DNA of 64,000 bases from Dryomyza anilis (Eukaryota > Arthropoda > Insecta > Diptera > Dryomyzidae). The notes beneath the pieces are model-generated. The model was not told where the DNA came from. It was given only the letters and a program-made list of their open reading frames with translations, and did not search any database. Position numbers and translations under genes: made by a program. Shown here piece by piece: positions 23,051-33,104 of this stretch (position 1 is its first letter; the number at the start of each line of letters is the position of its first letter). Location: assembly GCA_951804985.1 (NCBI GenBank), contig OX638130.1:100189700-100253699 (forward strand). The letters are read 5' to 3'.

Positions 23051-23310
23051 ATTACTTTTATAGGGGTATATTTCTCACTTAAAGAAAAAGAGGTTTATTA
23101 TTAGTGTTATATGAGAGGTATACAGAAAAGTGGGCGGATCATATGGCATAAAACGAACGATAACGCACATTTTCAGTACCAAAAAATACAAATCTACAAT
23201 TAATCTTAAAGTATGAGTTCCATTGATTTACTAATCTTTATTTTTCTGAAATCGTGATTCCAACAGACGTATAGAAAAGCGAAAAGACGGACGCACAGTG
23301 AACTCATAAG
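23050..23310 (+). mobile_element. DINE-1/mini-me-like element, diverged copy
   Basis: TATATGAGAGGTATACAGAA then GTGGGCGGATCATATGG parallels TATATGAGGTATTTGAACAT and GTGGTCGGATCATAGG at 34420-34460. CCAACAGACG with a shortened GACGGACG run follows, where the fuller copy has its long GACA tract. Confidence 0.55.
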
Positions 23311-23625
23311 GTTAATATAAGTTCAATATGTTTATTTTTCCAAAATAAAAATTTTTATAGTAAAGCTCATGAAAAATACTATCTAAAGCAGTCATAAATG
23401 TTAAAAATTGAGTCTCTCTGATAGAAGTTATAAATAATTCAATAAAAGCCTGTGCGGTAAAAATAGTCATATTTAGACTCTTATATCTCGACTATCCCTC
23501 ATACCCCTTAACCTTAACCCATTCTCCTTAACATGTTTTAAAGAGGTCAACTATTATTAAAAGTTCACAAAATTTGAACGAAAGCAAAAAAAAAATTTGG
23601 CAGATACGCTTCACCCATATATTTC

Positions 23626-23715
23626 ATACCGGGCATTAAACTGTAAGTCCCACCACTTTGAGTACAAATTTAACACGAACAGCTCAAAATCGTGAGAGAT
23701 CTTGGCCTAAGTTCT
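23626..23715 (+). mobile_element. tRNA-derived SINE, 3' fragment (copy 2)
   Basis: CTGTAAGTCCCACCACTTTG, AGTACAAATTTAACACGAAC, AGCTCAAAATCGTGAGAGAT and CTTGGCCTAAGTTCT match the 3' half of the copy at 27799-28110 read in reverse. The tRNA head is absent. It abuts the non-LTR retrotransposon relic. Confidence 0.8.
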
Positions 23716-23752
23716 ATTATTATATAATAAGATTTACTACAGGTCATACCGT

Positions 23753-24221
23753 TTGGGTTTAATTTGCCCGTATACCAAAATAAATGTTATACGGGTGATC
23801 CGTGGGGAATCCTGCCTATTTCCGACTCATTTCAATATACTCTGTGCTCTCGAAGGTAATGGAAAGCGTAATAAGCTTTCACCTTTTGAGCACAACGAAT
23901 CACTTAGTGACCGTCAATATGATTTTCGCAGGACCAGATCCACCGATGACCTGATGGCGGTTCTTTGCGGAAAGTAGAATAATTGTTTTCGCCTTTTTGG
24001 GGAGATCAATTTTATTGCTCTGGGTATTTCCAAGGCTTTTGATCGAGTGTGGCATGAAGCACTCGTCTCGCAACTAATTGCTTAAGGTGTCGGTAATTCT
24101 TATACTCGATGGATATCGAGTTTTTCCGGGTCGTTCAATACAGTAGCGGTGGATGGTAATCTTTTAGAACAGTATTCCATCTATTCCGAAATTCCGCAGC
24201 GTTCCGATCTATCCCCGTATC
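23753..24221 (+). pseudogene. Reverse transcriptase fragment (broken)
   Basis: One frame reads through this stretch with two stop codons (about 23975 and 24084). Visible blocks: LSDRQYDFRRTRSTDDL, matching the family's Q-GFR-HST block; IALGISKAFDRVWHEAL, the catalytic A block with the first aspartate changed to glycine; and EIPQRSDLSPYL, where the family has GVPQGS-LSP. The GISKAFD substitution and the stops mean the enzyme is inactive. The frame ends at the inserted MITE. About 155 codons remain of a protein normally near 900 residues. Confidence 0.85.
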
Positions 24222-24223
24222 TA

Positions 24224-24567
24224 AAGGGTTTTTTTTTTAACAGGGACGCTACAAAAGTAGAGCGACAGGGACAGCAAACGACGCCATATTTCTTGCCGCT
24301 CTTTTGACATTTCTCTTCAGTAAGGTTTGCCATTTCATGATGGAAAGATATACGAATTCGAATTTCGGTAGTAAATTTTAATAATTTCGACTCGTTGTTG
24401 GCTCGTATATCTTTCCATCATGAAATGGCAAACCGTACTGAAGAGAAATGTCAAAAGAGCGGCAAGAAATATGGCGTCGTTTGCTGTCCCTGTCGCTCTA
24501 CTTTTCTAGCGTCCCTGTTGAAAAACCCTTGAAAAAACTTTTGTAGCGCTCTTATTGAAAAACCCTT
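24224..24567. mobile_element. Palindromic AAGGGTTTTT MITE, copy 2
   Basis: 344 bp, flanked by TA (24222-24223 and 24568-24569), inserted in the reverse transcriptase relic. It is very similar to copy 1 at 9578-9906. Main differences are a longer T run at the left end and a stretch (CAGCAAACGACGC) that copy 1 lost from its left arm. Copy 2 therefore has the more complete palindrome: GTCGTTTGCTGTCCCTGTCG in the right arm is answered in the left. The doubled right terminus is also present, so that feature is ancestral to both. Confidence 0.92.
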
Positions 24568-24569
24568 TA

Positions 24570-25182
24570 TTTAGAGTTTTTCCACAGACGTTCAAAAAGA
24601 AGCGGTAATGGTATTCCATCAATTCCGAAGTTCCGCAGTGTTCCGCTATGATTAGTGCGGAGTCAGTTGTTCTTGCCGTTCTGGGCATATCAATTCAATG
24701 TGACCTTCATTGGAACGAAGCACAACATGTATTCGGCCTAAGATGAATTACAATTCGCACATATGGGCAGGGACTTCAAAATCTTCTTTGAAGTTTCTGG
24801 ATCGAATCCAGCAATGTGAAATAGCTGATGGACATATTTCATCATCTTCTCTTGAGCACCGAAGAACCGTCGCGTGTGTAAGCCTGTATTATAGGTGTTA
24901 CAATGGTAAGTGTTCGAGGGAAATACATGGTCTTCTCATTCCACCAGGTTGTGTTTTCTCTCATTGTACTCGGGCATCGAACCAACCCACCCGTTCGTAG
25001 TTCACATGGCTCTTAACAGAATCGCGAATTACAGAGATAATTCCTTCTTGAGTCGCACGATACGTTTGTGGAATAATCTCCCTGCGTCTGTTATTTTCGA
25101 TATTTTTAATATTGGAAAATTTAAAGCAAACATTCGCCGACACTATTGCATTTTTCCTCCTCGAGGGAAATACATGGTCTGA
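24570..25182 (+). pseudogene. C-terminal part of non-LTR retrotransposon ORF2 (broken)
   Basis: The translation contains a YIRPKMNYNSHIWAG block, LEHRRTVACVSLYYRCYNGKC and, after a frame change near 25000, RTIRLWNNLP. These correspond in order to conserved segments after the transcriptase domain in Jockey-like elements. At least one frameshift and several stops are present, so it encodes no working protein. The overlapping reverse frames are shadows. Confidence 0.75.
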
Positions 25183-25625
25183 ACCCACCAGGTCCTGTTT
25201 TGTCTCGTTCTAATCGACCATCAAACCAAGCCCACCCCTTTCGTAGTTCACACGGCTCTCAACAGAACCACTTATTACAGAGAGAATTGGTTCTTCACTC
25301 GCACGATACGTTTGTGGAACAATCTCCCTACGTCTGTTTATCCTGATATTTGTAATATTCGGAAATTTAAAGCATACATCCTCCACCGACACTATTCCAT
25401 CTTTCCTCCTCGAGGGAAATACGTGGTCTGTTTCCACAAGGTCGTGCTTTTTTTTCTCGTACTACTCGGTCATCAAACCAAGCCCATTCCTTCGTAGTTA
25501 ACACGTCTTTCAACAGAACCACTGATTACTGAGACAACTCTTTCTCCCTGCGTCTGTTTTTCGCGACATTTTTCATATTGGAAAATTCAAAACAAACATT
25601 CACCGACACTACCTCATCTTTCCTT
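24915..25625 (+). repeat. Tandem triplication of the retrotransposon 3' part
   Basis: CGAGGGAAATACATGG-type sequence starts units at 24915, 25162 and 25411 (periods 247 and 249 bp). Units 1 and 2 both contain CGCACGATACGTTTGTGGAA and CTCCCT-CGTCTGTT and encode the RTIRLWNNLP segment. Unit 3 lacks about 35 bp around that segment and is more decayed. The repeat includes the end of ORF2 and adjoining 3' sequence. Confidence 0.9.
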
Positions 25626-25649
25626 CTTTTCTTTAACCATAATCCTATC

Positions 25650-26640
25650 CTTCGATCAACACTGTGCTTTTCATGATGCTTTCCATCTGGGGAATTCTCT
25701 TAGCGTAAACGATCTGTAAACGATATAATAATACACGATCTTCTTTATGTTTTATGTCAAAATCTAGAGTAAACTTTCATTCTGTTCGAATCACTTCCGG
25801 CATATAATACAGAATCTGTTGACCAAGTTTTGTTAATTTTTCTTTGTCGCATTGTGTAATTGATTATAGCGCCTATTCTAGTGCTTATCATATATAATTT
25901 TCTTTTGTCTTTTTCTTCGATAGCGCACTTTTTTTTATTTTTTATTTGTTATTTTTCTGTTTTCTTTAACATATATTTATTATTTATTTAAGGTAGTTGT
26001 CAACCATGTTTAATTTATTTGTAAAAGTGATTTTATTATCAGCGCGTTACGCTTGCTCAAAGCACTTTAGTTCTAGTACGATTTTTTTTGCTTTTATTTT
26101 TACTTTTCTTTTAGTTATCTTATCTGGCGCGGGTTCTATAGATTTTTGTTGACTTTGTACGTAGTGTGTTTTCTTTTGAAATGTTTTTGCACTTTAAAGT
26201 CTACAGGTTCTTGAATTATGTGTTGTATTTACTGTAGGTACTATAAATGGTAAGATGGAGCTTCTTATGTATTAATGACGAATTTTGTGCGATGATGTAA
26301 TGTTTAATTTTGTTTTTTTTGTATTTAAATTTCTAGAGATTAGATTTAATACGAAGATTTAATGAGAAATTGATGCAATCAGCTTATGTTATTGGTTGTT
26401 TTTTTGTTTTATGAACATAATAGGTAATTCTTAGAATTATTAATTTATAAATCAGAAATTATGATAAAATAAATCTAAACATAAATTAGGTAAAGTAAAA
26501 GCAGAACGGTGGTAAAAATTATTCTGATAACGAGCGTCTCATATTTTGAAGGATTTGATATGTAGGCCTTTTTAATATCTGTGGAATCTAATTTCATCTT
26601 TGAAAAAATAATATAGACTGAGTAAGAACCGAATTCGTAC
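25650..26640. other. AT-rich DNA, possibly retrotransposon 3' untranslated region at its start
   Basis: The first few hundred bases may belong to the retrotransposon 3' region, but I cannot place an end (no clear poly-A or target duplication). A moderate GC patch is at 26035-26165. No gene. Confidence 0.4.
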
Positions 26641-27600
26641 ACAAAGAGAACGAATCAGTTGAGGCAACCGTATCAGTCAATTTATACGAAGTCAGCAGCA
26701 CAACGATTCGTCGACAGGTACCGATCTGTATATGCTTCTTTGGAAATTGCCGAAAACTCCTCGTGACACTGACTTCGTGTTACAATGCGTTGGGACGCTA
26801 GGGCTGGATAGGGAAATGCAACAGATGTAAACCACATAGCAAGAACTTTGCAGAATAGTATGTCTCTTGTTGAAAAAGTATATTTGGGCATGAAAAAAAC
26901 GAAGAGTAATAAAAACTAAAAGGCCCTTAAAAGAATTTTACACGTGGCACGAGTTGTCAGCAGCAACAAAAAAAATCGTTAGAAAATCGAGTAGAAGCTT
27001 GTGCGACAAAACACCACCCTACTTTGGCAGTGTTTTTCTAAAAACAGTTAATTTCGCAGTTGAATCAAGTAAATATTGATTGCTACAACCTAATGTTATA
27101 ACATTCAGTCAATATAACAAACTTACTATTAAGCGAACTAAATATTGGTTATGTCGCATTTTAAATATTTTTGTCGTAGCAATGGAAATTAAAAAAAAAT
27201 GTAATTATAAATAAGTGATAAAAATAAATGATACAAAGTTTGTTTCCCCAAACCCAATTACAGTTGCTTCAAGTGATAGTTACTTATGCTTCATATTATT
27301 GGCTGCCACAAACGAATTTCGGTTAAGGCAAACTACATTTGGTAGATGCAAATGAATATACGTTGAAATAACTGCACGCCAAGCAATTATTACTTTGAGT
27401 ATAGGTATTATAGAAGTGTCGTATGTTTATAGAAAAAAAGGTATACTGTCCTTCCTTAAAAAGAATATTTTGTAGAAGAAGACAATAATAAGCAAGACTT
27501 TCATTCCATAGAAAGTCACAGTAGTTATAATAAATTCTTTAATGAATATAATAGATAAAGTATTATACATTTTACTATTAGCTGATAATATATTTGAAAC
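26640..27600. other. Unassigned DNA with a GC-moderate patch
   Basis: 26640-26890 is more complex than its surroundings (GGCAACCGTATCAGTC, CGTTGGGACGCTAGGGC) and carries a 69-codon reverse frame with no recognised domain. It looks like an old transposon relic. The rest is AT-rich and unremarkable. Confidence 0.35.
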
Positions 27601-27609
27601 AGTAATAGA

Positions 27610-27745
27610 AATGAAAAGCTTAAAAAGACTTTTTCAATTTTCTCAAAAACGTTACGCAATAGAAAAAAAACTGAGTATGAAGTCAAGCACAGAATCAGCG
27701 AATTATATAGCATAGAAGTATGGGATGTTCATGACGATAGTAGTT
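27610..27745 (+). mobile_element. TTACGTAATAG-family element, end fragment
   Basis: ACTTTTTCAATTTTCTCAAA, AACGTTACGCAATAGAAAAA, ACTGAGTATG, CAGCGAATTATATAG and AGTATGGGATGTTCATG are collinear with 6260-6380. Only this end is present. Confidence 0.75.
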
Positions 27746-27798
27746 CGTGTTGGGTAGTAATTATAATAATAGTTTGGCGCTATTATTCCTGTAGAGAA

Positions 27799-28110
27799 CT
27801 TCGGCCGAGCTCTCTCACCATTTTGAGCTGTGCGTGTTATATTTGTACTCAAATTGGTGGGACATACAGTTTATTTCCGAATCCGAACGGCGGGTGAGAG
27901 CTTTTCATAGGCAATGTTTTACTCTCGTAGGTTTCCTCTCGTAGGTTTCCTTACTGCCGAGAGGTAGCGTCGCATAGAAAAATGTTTTCTATGAAAAGGA
28001 TGTTGACAGTCGCTGGGAATCGAACCGCGGACCTTTCGGCTCGTAGTCGAACGCACCAGCGATTTTCCGCTCGTAGTCCAACGCACTAACCAGACGAGCT
28101 ACCGACGCTA
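27799..28110 (-). mobile_element. tRNA-derived SINE, fullest copy
   Basis: Read in reverse, it starts TAGCGTCGGTAGCTCGTCTG (A-box) and contains GGTTCGATTCC, a perfect B-box. The body carries CATAGAAAACATTTTTCTATG and a 3' part CTCAAAATGGTGAGAGAGCT then CGGCCGAAGTTCT. Inside the head a segment of about 30 bp (GTGCGTTGGACTACGAGC...) is duplicated, which places extra sequence where the anticodon arm would be. It is therefore not a functional tRNA. The good boxes make it the likeliest of the three copies to be transcribed. Confidence 0.88.
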
Positions 28111-28960
28111 CTTGAGTAATGTTATTAGGAAAATTATAAGGTCAGATATAGATATATAAGTGGAAATAGTTATATAGACTATTCTATTCCGTAAGATACT
28201 AAATCTAAATAGTGAATTTTGCGGCAAAGCATTCAATATTTGGGTTTTCAAAACTGATATAAAGACTTTTTTACACCGATTACTCCAAAATGACTATAGC
28301 ATTTTTATTAAAAATCAAAACATGGTAAATCTACTTTCAAGTAACCACGGTTCGATAATTGGAACAAACTTTTAAATAACCTCTGATACCAGTGTTGCAA
28401 ACCAGTGTTTTTTAGTTCCAAAGCGATGTCTAAGAACATGTGTGGAACATAGGAAGTAATAGATAAGTCACAATACTTTGCTATATAAGTCATACATTTT
28501 GATAATGAAAATGCACAATAATGGGTGGTGCTTACTTTGTTCCTATTAAGTGGCAAAGTAGTAGCATATCATTAAATGTTTTATTTTCCGTATAAATTTA
28601 AGGTAATTAATGTAAAACTTTATAATAACATTTTTATAAATAATATAGCAAATAATATAGCTTTAAAATGAAATAAATGTATATTATTAGTAAATTTTTG
28701 ATTATTACTTTGGATAGAATGAACCGATCTGTGCCAAAATTTCACAGGAAATAAATACAGATATACAGTTAAATGGAATAATAATAATAAAAAATTGTAA
28801 GTCGAAGTTATTTTAGTAGTTGTATTGAAATTAAATACAGTTTGTAAAAAACCTTTCATTTGAAATAAATCACACTTTAAAGAACTTAAATTAAATTTTG
28901 AGCTCAGAAAAAACATTTTAAAATTTTTACTACCAACTCGCACAGTATTGCCAGACAATT
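28111..28960. other. AT-rich DNA without recognised feature
   Basis: Two reverse frames (28308-28556, 28620-28964; 82 and 114 codons) are the longest candidates. Both are phenylalanine/leucine/lysine-rich and show no domain or splice context that I can support. Confidence 0.45.
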
Positions 28961-29330
28961 GCAAATTAACACTGACTCATTTCCGCGGGCAATTGAATGC
29001 AGGCAACAGTAACATGCAACACGTTGTCAATGTAGTGTAAAAAAATTAACAAAAAATACTTGCATTGGGCGACAGCGTGCAAACAACTAAATCAAAGACA
29101 GACAGATGAACAGACAGACATACTGCTGCTGCTTTATAGGCAAAAACATACAGAATAACAACAATTTTTAGTGAATAAAAGTTTGAAAAAACACTAAATT
29201 GCTTGCAGACATGCCATTTGAACACAGCATATATAAAAAATAAATACAAATCAGATACAAATTTAAATCCACACAGTTGGTCCAGAAGTCAAATGCAGCA
29301 ACAACAAAAATTGATAATAGTTACAGATTT
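28960..29330. other. GC-moderate island with GACA and CTG microsatellites
   Basis: Contains GCAGGCAACAGTAACATGCA, a (GACA)-like run (29093-29125) directly followed by CTGCTGCTGC, and CAGCAACAACAA near 29297. Frames on both strands (29046-29249, 29203-29553) are not domain-bearing. Confidence 0.3.
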
Positions 29331-29459
29331 TTTGGGCAAAAATGAAATAAATAAAAAGAAAAAAATGTACATGTGCTGTTTAGCGATTGTCCAACAGTCG
29401 GCTGTCTTTATGTGTTTCTATACTGAAAAAATTCTGTACAAAATATTTATAATACTCAG

Positions 29460-30782
29460 TTTGATATTCGTTTCGATATCGTTACGAGATCAATGCGAGA
29501 AAAAGGAGAATTCAAACGATATCGGACACTTTATCGTAGCGTCGAGCGTTTAATTGGACCTGAATCCCAGGTAGATTCCGATGCGTTCTGTCAAAGTTTT
29601 TTCGGTACGAGACATTTTTCGAAATCGGAACGATATTGAACAGAAAAATTATGACAGTTCGAGATTGCTTTGAAAGAAATTGCTATTTCGATGCGATAAA
29701 TATTTAAATATCGTATATTGCCAAAGAATTACAATCGATACACGGAGGTAAAAAAGTTCTAAAATCCAGAAGGAATCAAGAAGTATACGAAGTATACAGC
29801 TAAATCGAAAAATCCTTAATTTCAAGAAATGGATTTTCTTAGTTGTAAAAAAAGTAACTAAGTGGAATTATTCTTGGATTCAGTTATTAATTTCTTGGGT
29901 ATCAAAAAAAGTAACTAAGTAGAATTATTCTTGGATTCAGTTATTAATTTCTTAGGTATCAAAAAAGTAACTAAGTAGAATAAGTCTTAAATTCAGTTAT
30001 TAATTTCTTAGGTATCAAAAATTTTGTTGTTGTTTTCGACCAAAATTTAATGAACACGTGTTCGTATAGTTCTTGTTTTTGCGATCTTGCTTTGTCGCTA
30101 TAATGTTTTGTTTTACTTTGTCCGTCTGTCAGCCCCATCTGTTTGTTCGTGTGTCTGTCTGTCGATATGTTGAAAGTAACTAAAAGCTATTATTTCGAAG
30201 CTAACATTGTTCTATTCGTGAAAACAAAAACATGCAAACATTGTATATCATGCCGTTTTTTGATACCTAGAAGAAAAAATTTGAAATCCAGACAAATTGT
30301 ACTTAGTTACTTTATTGATACCTAAGAACTTAATGTCTGAATATCTAGAAAAATTTGGCTTAGTTACAAACAGATGGCGACCTCGCAAAACAAAGCATAC
30401 AGACAGAGCAATATCGATGAAAACAACAATACATGAAAACGTGTTCTTTTTGCGATGAATACAGCAAGAATTTTGTGTATTCTTTTTTGTTTTTAATAAT
30501 CAATAAATTAACTTCTGAAAATCCAGTTGAATAAAGTTTGTTTACTTTTTTGACAACTAAGTAATTTGCTTTCTTGATATCCATATGACAAATTATGAAT
30601 TTTAGTAGTATTTTATTGATATTAGTCAAATTCTACTATTTTTCTTTCTAACCGAATTCTTCTCGAGTTTTAGAATTTTATTTCCCTCCGTGTAAAGCAA
30701 CGAGATCGAACTTTTTTTTATCGAAGTTATTTGAGAAAGCTTCGAGGCTTAGGAGGTCTCCGAGACATGGCAGACTCGGTAA
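29460..30782. other. CpG-rich sequence split by a foldback element
   Basis: 29460-29738 and 30695-30782 are unusually rich in CG dinucleotides in TCGA/ATCG words (GATATCG, TTCGAAATCGGAACGATATT, GAGATCGAAC). They become contiguous when 29741-30692 is removed. The identity of the host sequence is unknown; it may itself be an old element. Confidence 0.45.
29741..30692. mobile_element. Foldback-type element with CACGGAGG termini
   Basis: 952 bp flanked by TA (29739-29740, 30693-30694). The left end CACGGAGGTAAAAAAGTTCT pairs with the right end ending TTCCCTCCGTG. The left part holds three tandem units of about 60 bp (AAAGTAACTAAGT, then TTCTTGGATTCAGTTATTAA, then TTTCTTAGGTATC). The right part holds the same words inverted (GATACCTAAGAA near 30320, CAACTAAGTAA near 30555). 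Internal tandem repeats within long inverted arms are characteristic of foldback elements. The centre is GC-moderate with a TCTGTCTG tract. No transposase. Confidence 0.85.
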
Positions 30783-30829
30783 TAATAAAATTTTAATAAG
30801 TCGTGTTATTTTATAAACGTAAATTTTTT

Positions 30830-31130
30830 TAAAAAATACGAATTTTCTTTAAAAATTTAAATTTTTCGTTAAAAATTCAAATTTCTCGTTAAAAATTCAA
30901 ATTTTTTGTCTGTAAAAATTTAGTTTTTTCTCTAGAAATACAAATTGTCTCTAAAAATTTAAATTGTCTTAAAAGACTTTTTTCCAAAAATTCATTTGTT
31001 CTCTAAAAATTTATATTTTTTCTAAAAATTCAATTTTATCTAAAAATTCAATTTTATCTAAAAATTGATATATTTTCTTTAAAAATTCTAAATCTTTAAT
31101 ATAAAATCAAAATATGAATTAAAATTTTTT
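30830..31130 (-). repeat. Degenerate 19 bp minisatellite (TCTCTAAAAATTCA type), segment 1
   Basis: Units of the form TTTTTC-TAAAAATTCAAA, poorly conserved. They are related to the better-preserved arrays at 33.1-35.3 and 62.2-63.8 kb in the same orientation. Confidence 0.75.
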
Positions 31131-31309
31131 CTAAATTCATGTCTTATTGCAAATTTTAATGTTAAAAAAATTAACAAAAAAAATGTAAAAATTTAGAAAA
31201 TAAATTTTTAAAATATGATGCCATCAAAATACCATCTTGAAATTTTATATTAAATCAACCAAAATACGTGATTTTATTTAGAATTTTAAAAAGGGTAATT
31301 TTTAAGGAC

Positions 31310-31570
31310 ATCAAATTTGAAGTGCAAGGATAATGACCACGGGTCACATGTTCTAGTTTAGAAGTTACAACTTAATTTTCCTAAAATCTTGTTCTATTAG
31401 CTTTAAAACGAACACTCAAAAGTGTTTCTAGCGTTTCTACTTTAAGAGATATTAAATTTTGAACCAATCAAAAGTGATTTTTTGTAACTTTGAAACACTG
31501 TAACTCTGGAAGTAGTGGTCGAAAAAAATAATAAAAAATTGTTTAATGCATATCTCTAGTCGATTTTTTT
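31310..31570 (+). mobile_element. Fragment of the TGGGC-terminus element
   Basis: CACTGTAACTCTGGAAGTAG, TGGTCGAAAAAAATA and TGTTTAATGCATATCT match 55085-55140 of the element at 54493-55235. The terminus is replaced by minisatellite sequence, so the copy is truncated. Confidence 0.6.
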
Positions 31571-31574
31571 TTCA

Positions 31575-31800
31575 AAACAAATTCTATAAAATTCAAAATT
31601 TTCAAAAAAAATTCAAAAAAAAAAATAAAATTTCAAATCAAAAAATCAAAAAATCATATTTTCTCTAAAAATTAAATTTCACATATTTCTAAAAATTCAT
31701 ATTTTCTCTAAAATAAAATAATATTTTCTCTAAAAAATTCATGTTTTTCTCTAAAAATTCATATTTTTCTGTAAAAATTTAAGTTTTTTAAAATCTCATT
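31575..31800 (-). repeat. Degenerate 19 bp minisatellite, segment 2
   Basis: TTTTCTCTAAAAATTCATA-type units continue after the transposon fragment, which probably inserted into a once continuous array. Confidence 0.75.
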
Positions 31801-32412
31801 TGACTGTCTGTCTAGTCTATATCGCTTATTAATAACAACTGAAATGAAAACAAAAAAAAAGTAAAAGTCTATTTAAGCCATACACAACAATGAATTTGTT
31901 ATAATTTTGTTGTTGCTTTTTATTCTCAGCCATTATTTATCTTTAATATTTTTTGCGATCTAAATTTGCGGCTCGTTGCCAGTTGATTTTATTGTTGATC
32001 TGTCTGTCTGCCTCAATGCAACTTTATTTCGGCGCAGACTTTTCTTTTGTTGTCAGTCAACGCTGATATCTCATTGAAAAAATAATAATCACAAAAAGGT
32101 TAGCGCGACGCGAGTTTTGATTTTTAATTTTTTTTTTTTGTCAGAAAAACGTGCTTAAATCGCGAAAATACGTAAATAGATTTGTTCATATAAATTATGA
32201 TTTATTTGGTTTTAAGCATTTAATGTGGCGGTGATATTTAAAAATATCAAAAATAAATTTAATTCGAAATAAAGATAAAGTTATATAAATTAAAACATTT
32301 TGGAAATTAAAAGGTGCATTTATGAGAATAGGTTTAAATCATAGATTCTCTACAAATATTTATGTGTTATTTAAAAAATATGTATATATTTTCCCAAAAT
32401 CATAAAATCATA
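31800..32412. other. AT-rich DNA with a GC-moderate centre
   Basis: 31960-32120 is less AT-rich (TTGCGGCTCGTTGCCAGTTG, CTGTCTGTCTGCC, GTTAGCGCGACGCGAG). No open frame or known motif cluster was seen. It resembles the other small islands. Confidence 0.35.
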
Positions 32413-33098
32413 TCGTCACTGTCATGCCAAAGCAGCGAATGTGCATTTTTAAAAATGAAATCAAATTGTAAAGTTTGATTAATAATTTTTTTTCCAAATG
32501 TGTTCTTTCTCTTATTTTAAAGATATTTTATATATGCGGTGGTAATTGTACCATCGCATATATAAAATATCTTTCGATTTGGGCAAGTTACAGAATTATA
32601 AATACGGATTTTGTATATCCACCAAAAGGCTTATATTGTAGTGTTTTGTCCAGAACTTTTTATGGGTACACGATAAAATAATGATGTAAAGGCATTAATT
32701 GTTTGGTTTTAAAGTACCTATCGATTGACATCCGTTTTTAAAAATAATTTGGACAAAAATGTCAAGATTTTAAATTAGAATTTTTGTTAATTGCAAGAAA
32801 ATTTGTTGACAAATTATTTTTTAAAATGAATGCCAATCGATAGGTGCTTTAAAAACAAACAATTATTGCCTTTACCATCATTATATATCTTGTACCAATA
32901 AAAAGTTATAGCAAAAAAACAAAAAGATTCACCCTTTTGGCATTAGTAGCAAACCACATTCGTCCTTTTAGTTTTGACTTTTTTGGTTAAAAATATTCAC
33001 CGAAACCACGCACAATTTTATACATGAAAAACTACATTAAAAAATGTAATAAACGTCAAAAAAATTCACCTTCGCCTGCTTTGGCATGACAGTGACGA
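32413..33098. mobile_element. TCGTCACTGTCATGCC-terminus element, full-length copy
   Basis: 686 bp flanked by TA (32411-32412, 33099-33100). Both ends read TCGTCACTGTCATGCCAAAG inward. Inside is a second inverted pair built on CCTATCGATTGACATCC and CCAATCGATAGGTGCTTTAA, and a near-perfect 56 bp hairpin (32519-32574). A related copy lies at 60836-61348. No transposase. It lies between blocks of the 19 bp minisatellite. Confidence 0.88.
32519..32574. repeat. Near-perfect 56 bp hairpin inside the element
   Basis: The left arm (AAAGATATTTTATATATGCG, then GTGGTA) is mirrored by the right arm (TACCATCGCATATATAAAAT, then ATCTTT), with one mismatch and a loop of about 4 bases. It is absent at the corresponding place of the copy at 60.8 kb, so it may be a separate insertion or a local palindromic duplication. 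Confidence 0.9.
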
Positions 33099-33104
33099 TA
33101 TATT

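Larger units (their letters stand above)
23740..25650 (+). mobile_element. Non-LTR retrotransposon relic (Jockey-like), interrupted and rearranged
   Basis: Conceptual translation gives reverse-transcriptase segments upstream and a C-terminal segment downstream of an inserted MITE (24224-24567). The 3' portion is repeated in tandem. The start of the element, the first open frame and the FADD part of the catalytic centre are missing. A GAGTTTTTCC...ATTCCGAA-TTCCGCAG block occurs on both sides of the MITE (about 24118-24205 and 24573-24645), so part of the transcriptase region is duplicated. Clade assignment rests on the C-terminal RLWN-LP pattern and is tentative. Confidence 0.85.

Noticed and set aside
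28620..28964. 114-codon reverse frame as a membrane protein
   Set aside because: Hydrophobic content follows from AT-rich composition. No signal, domain or conserved context.
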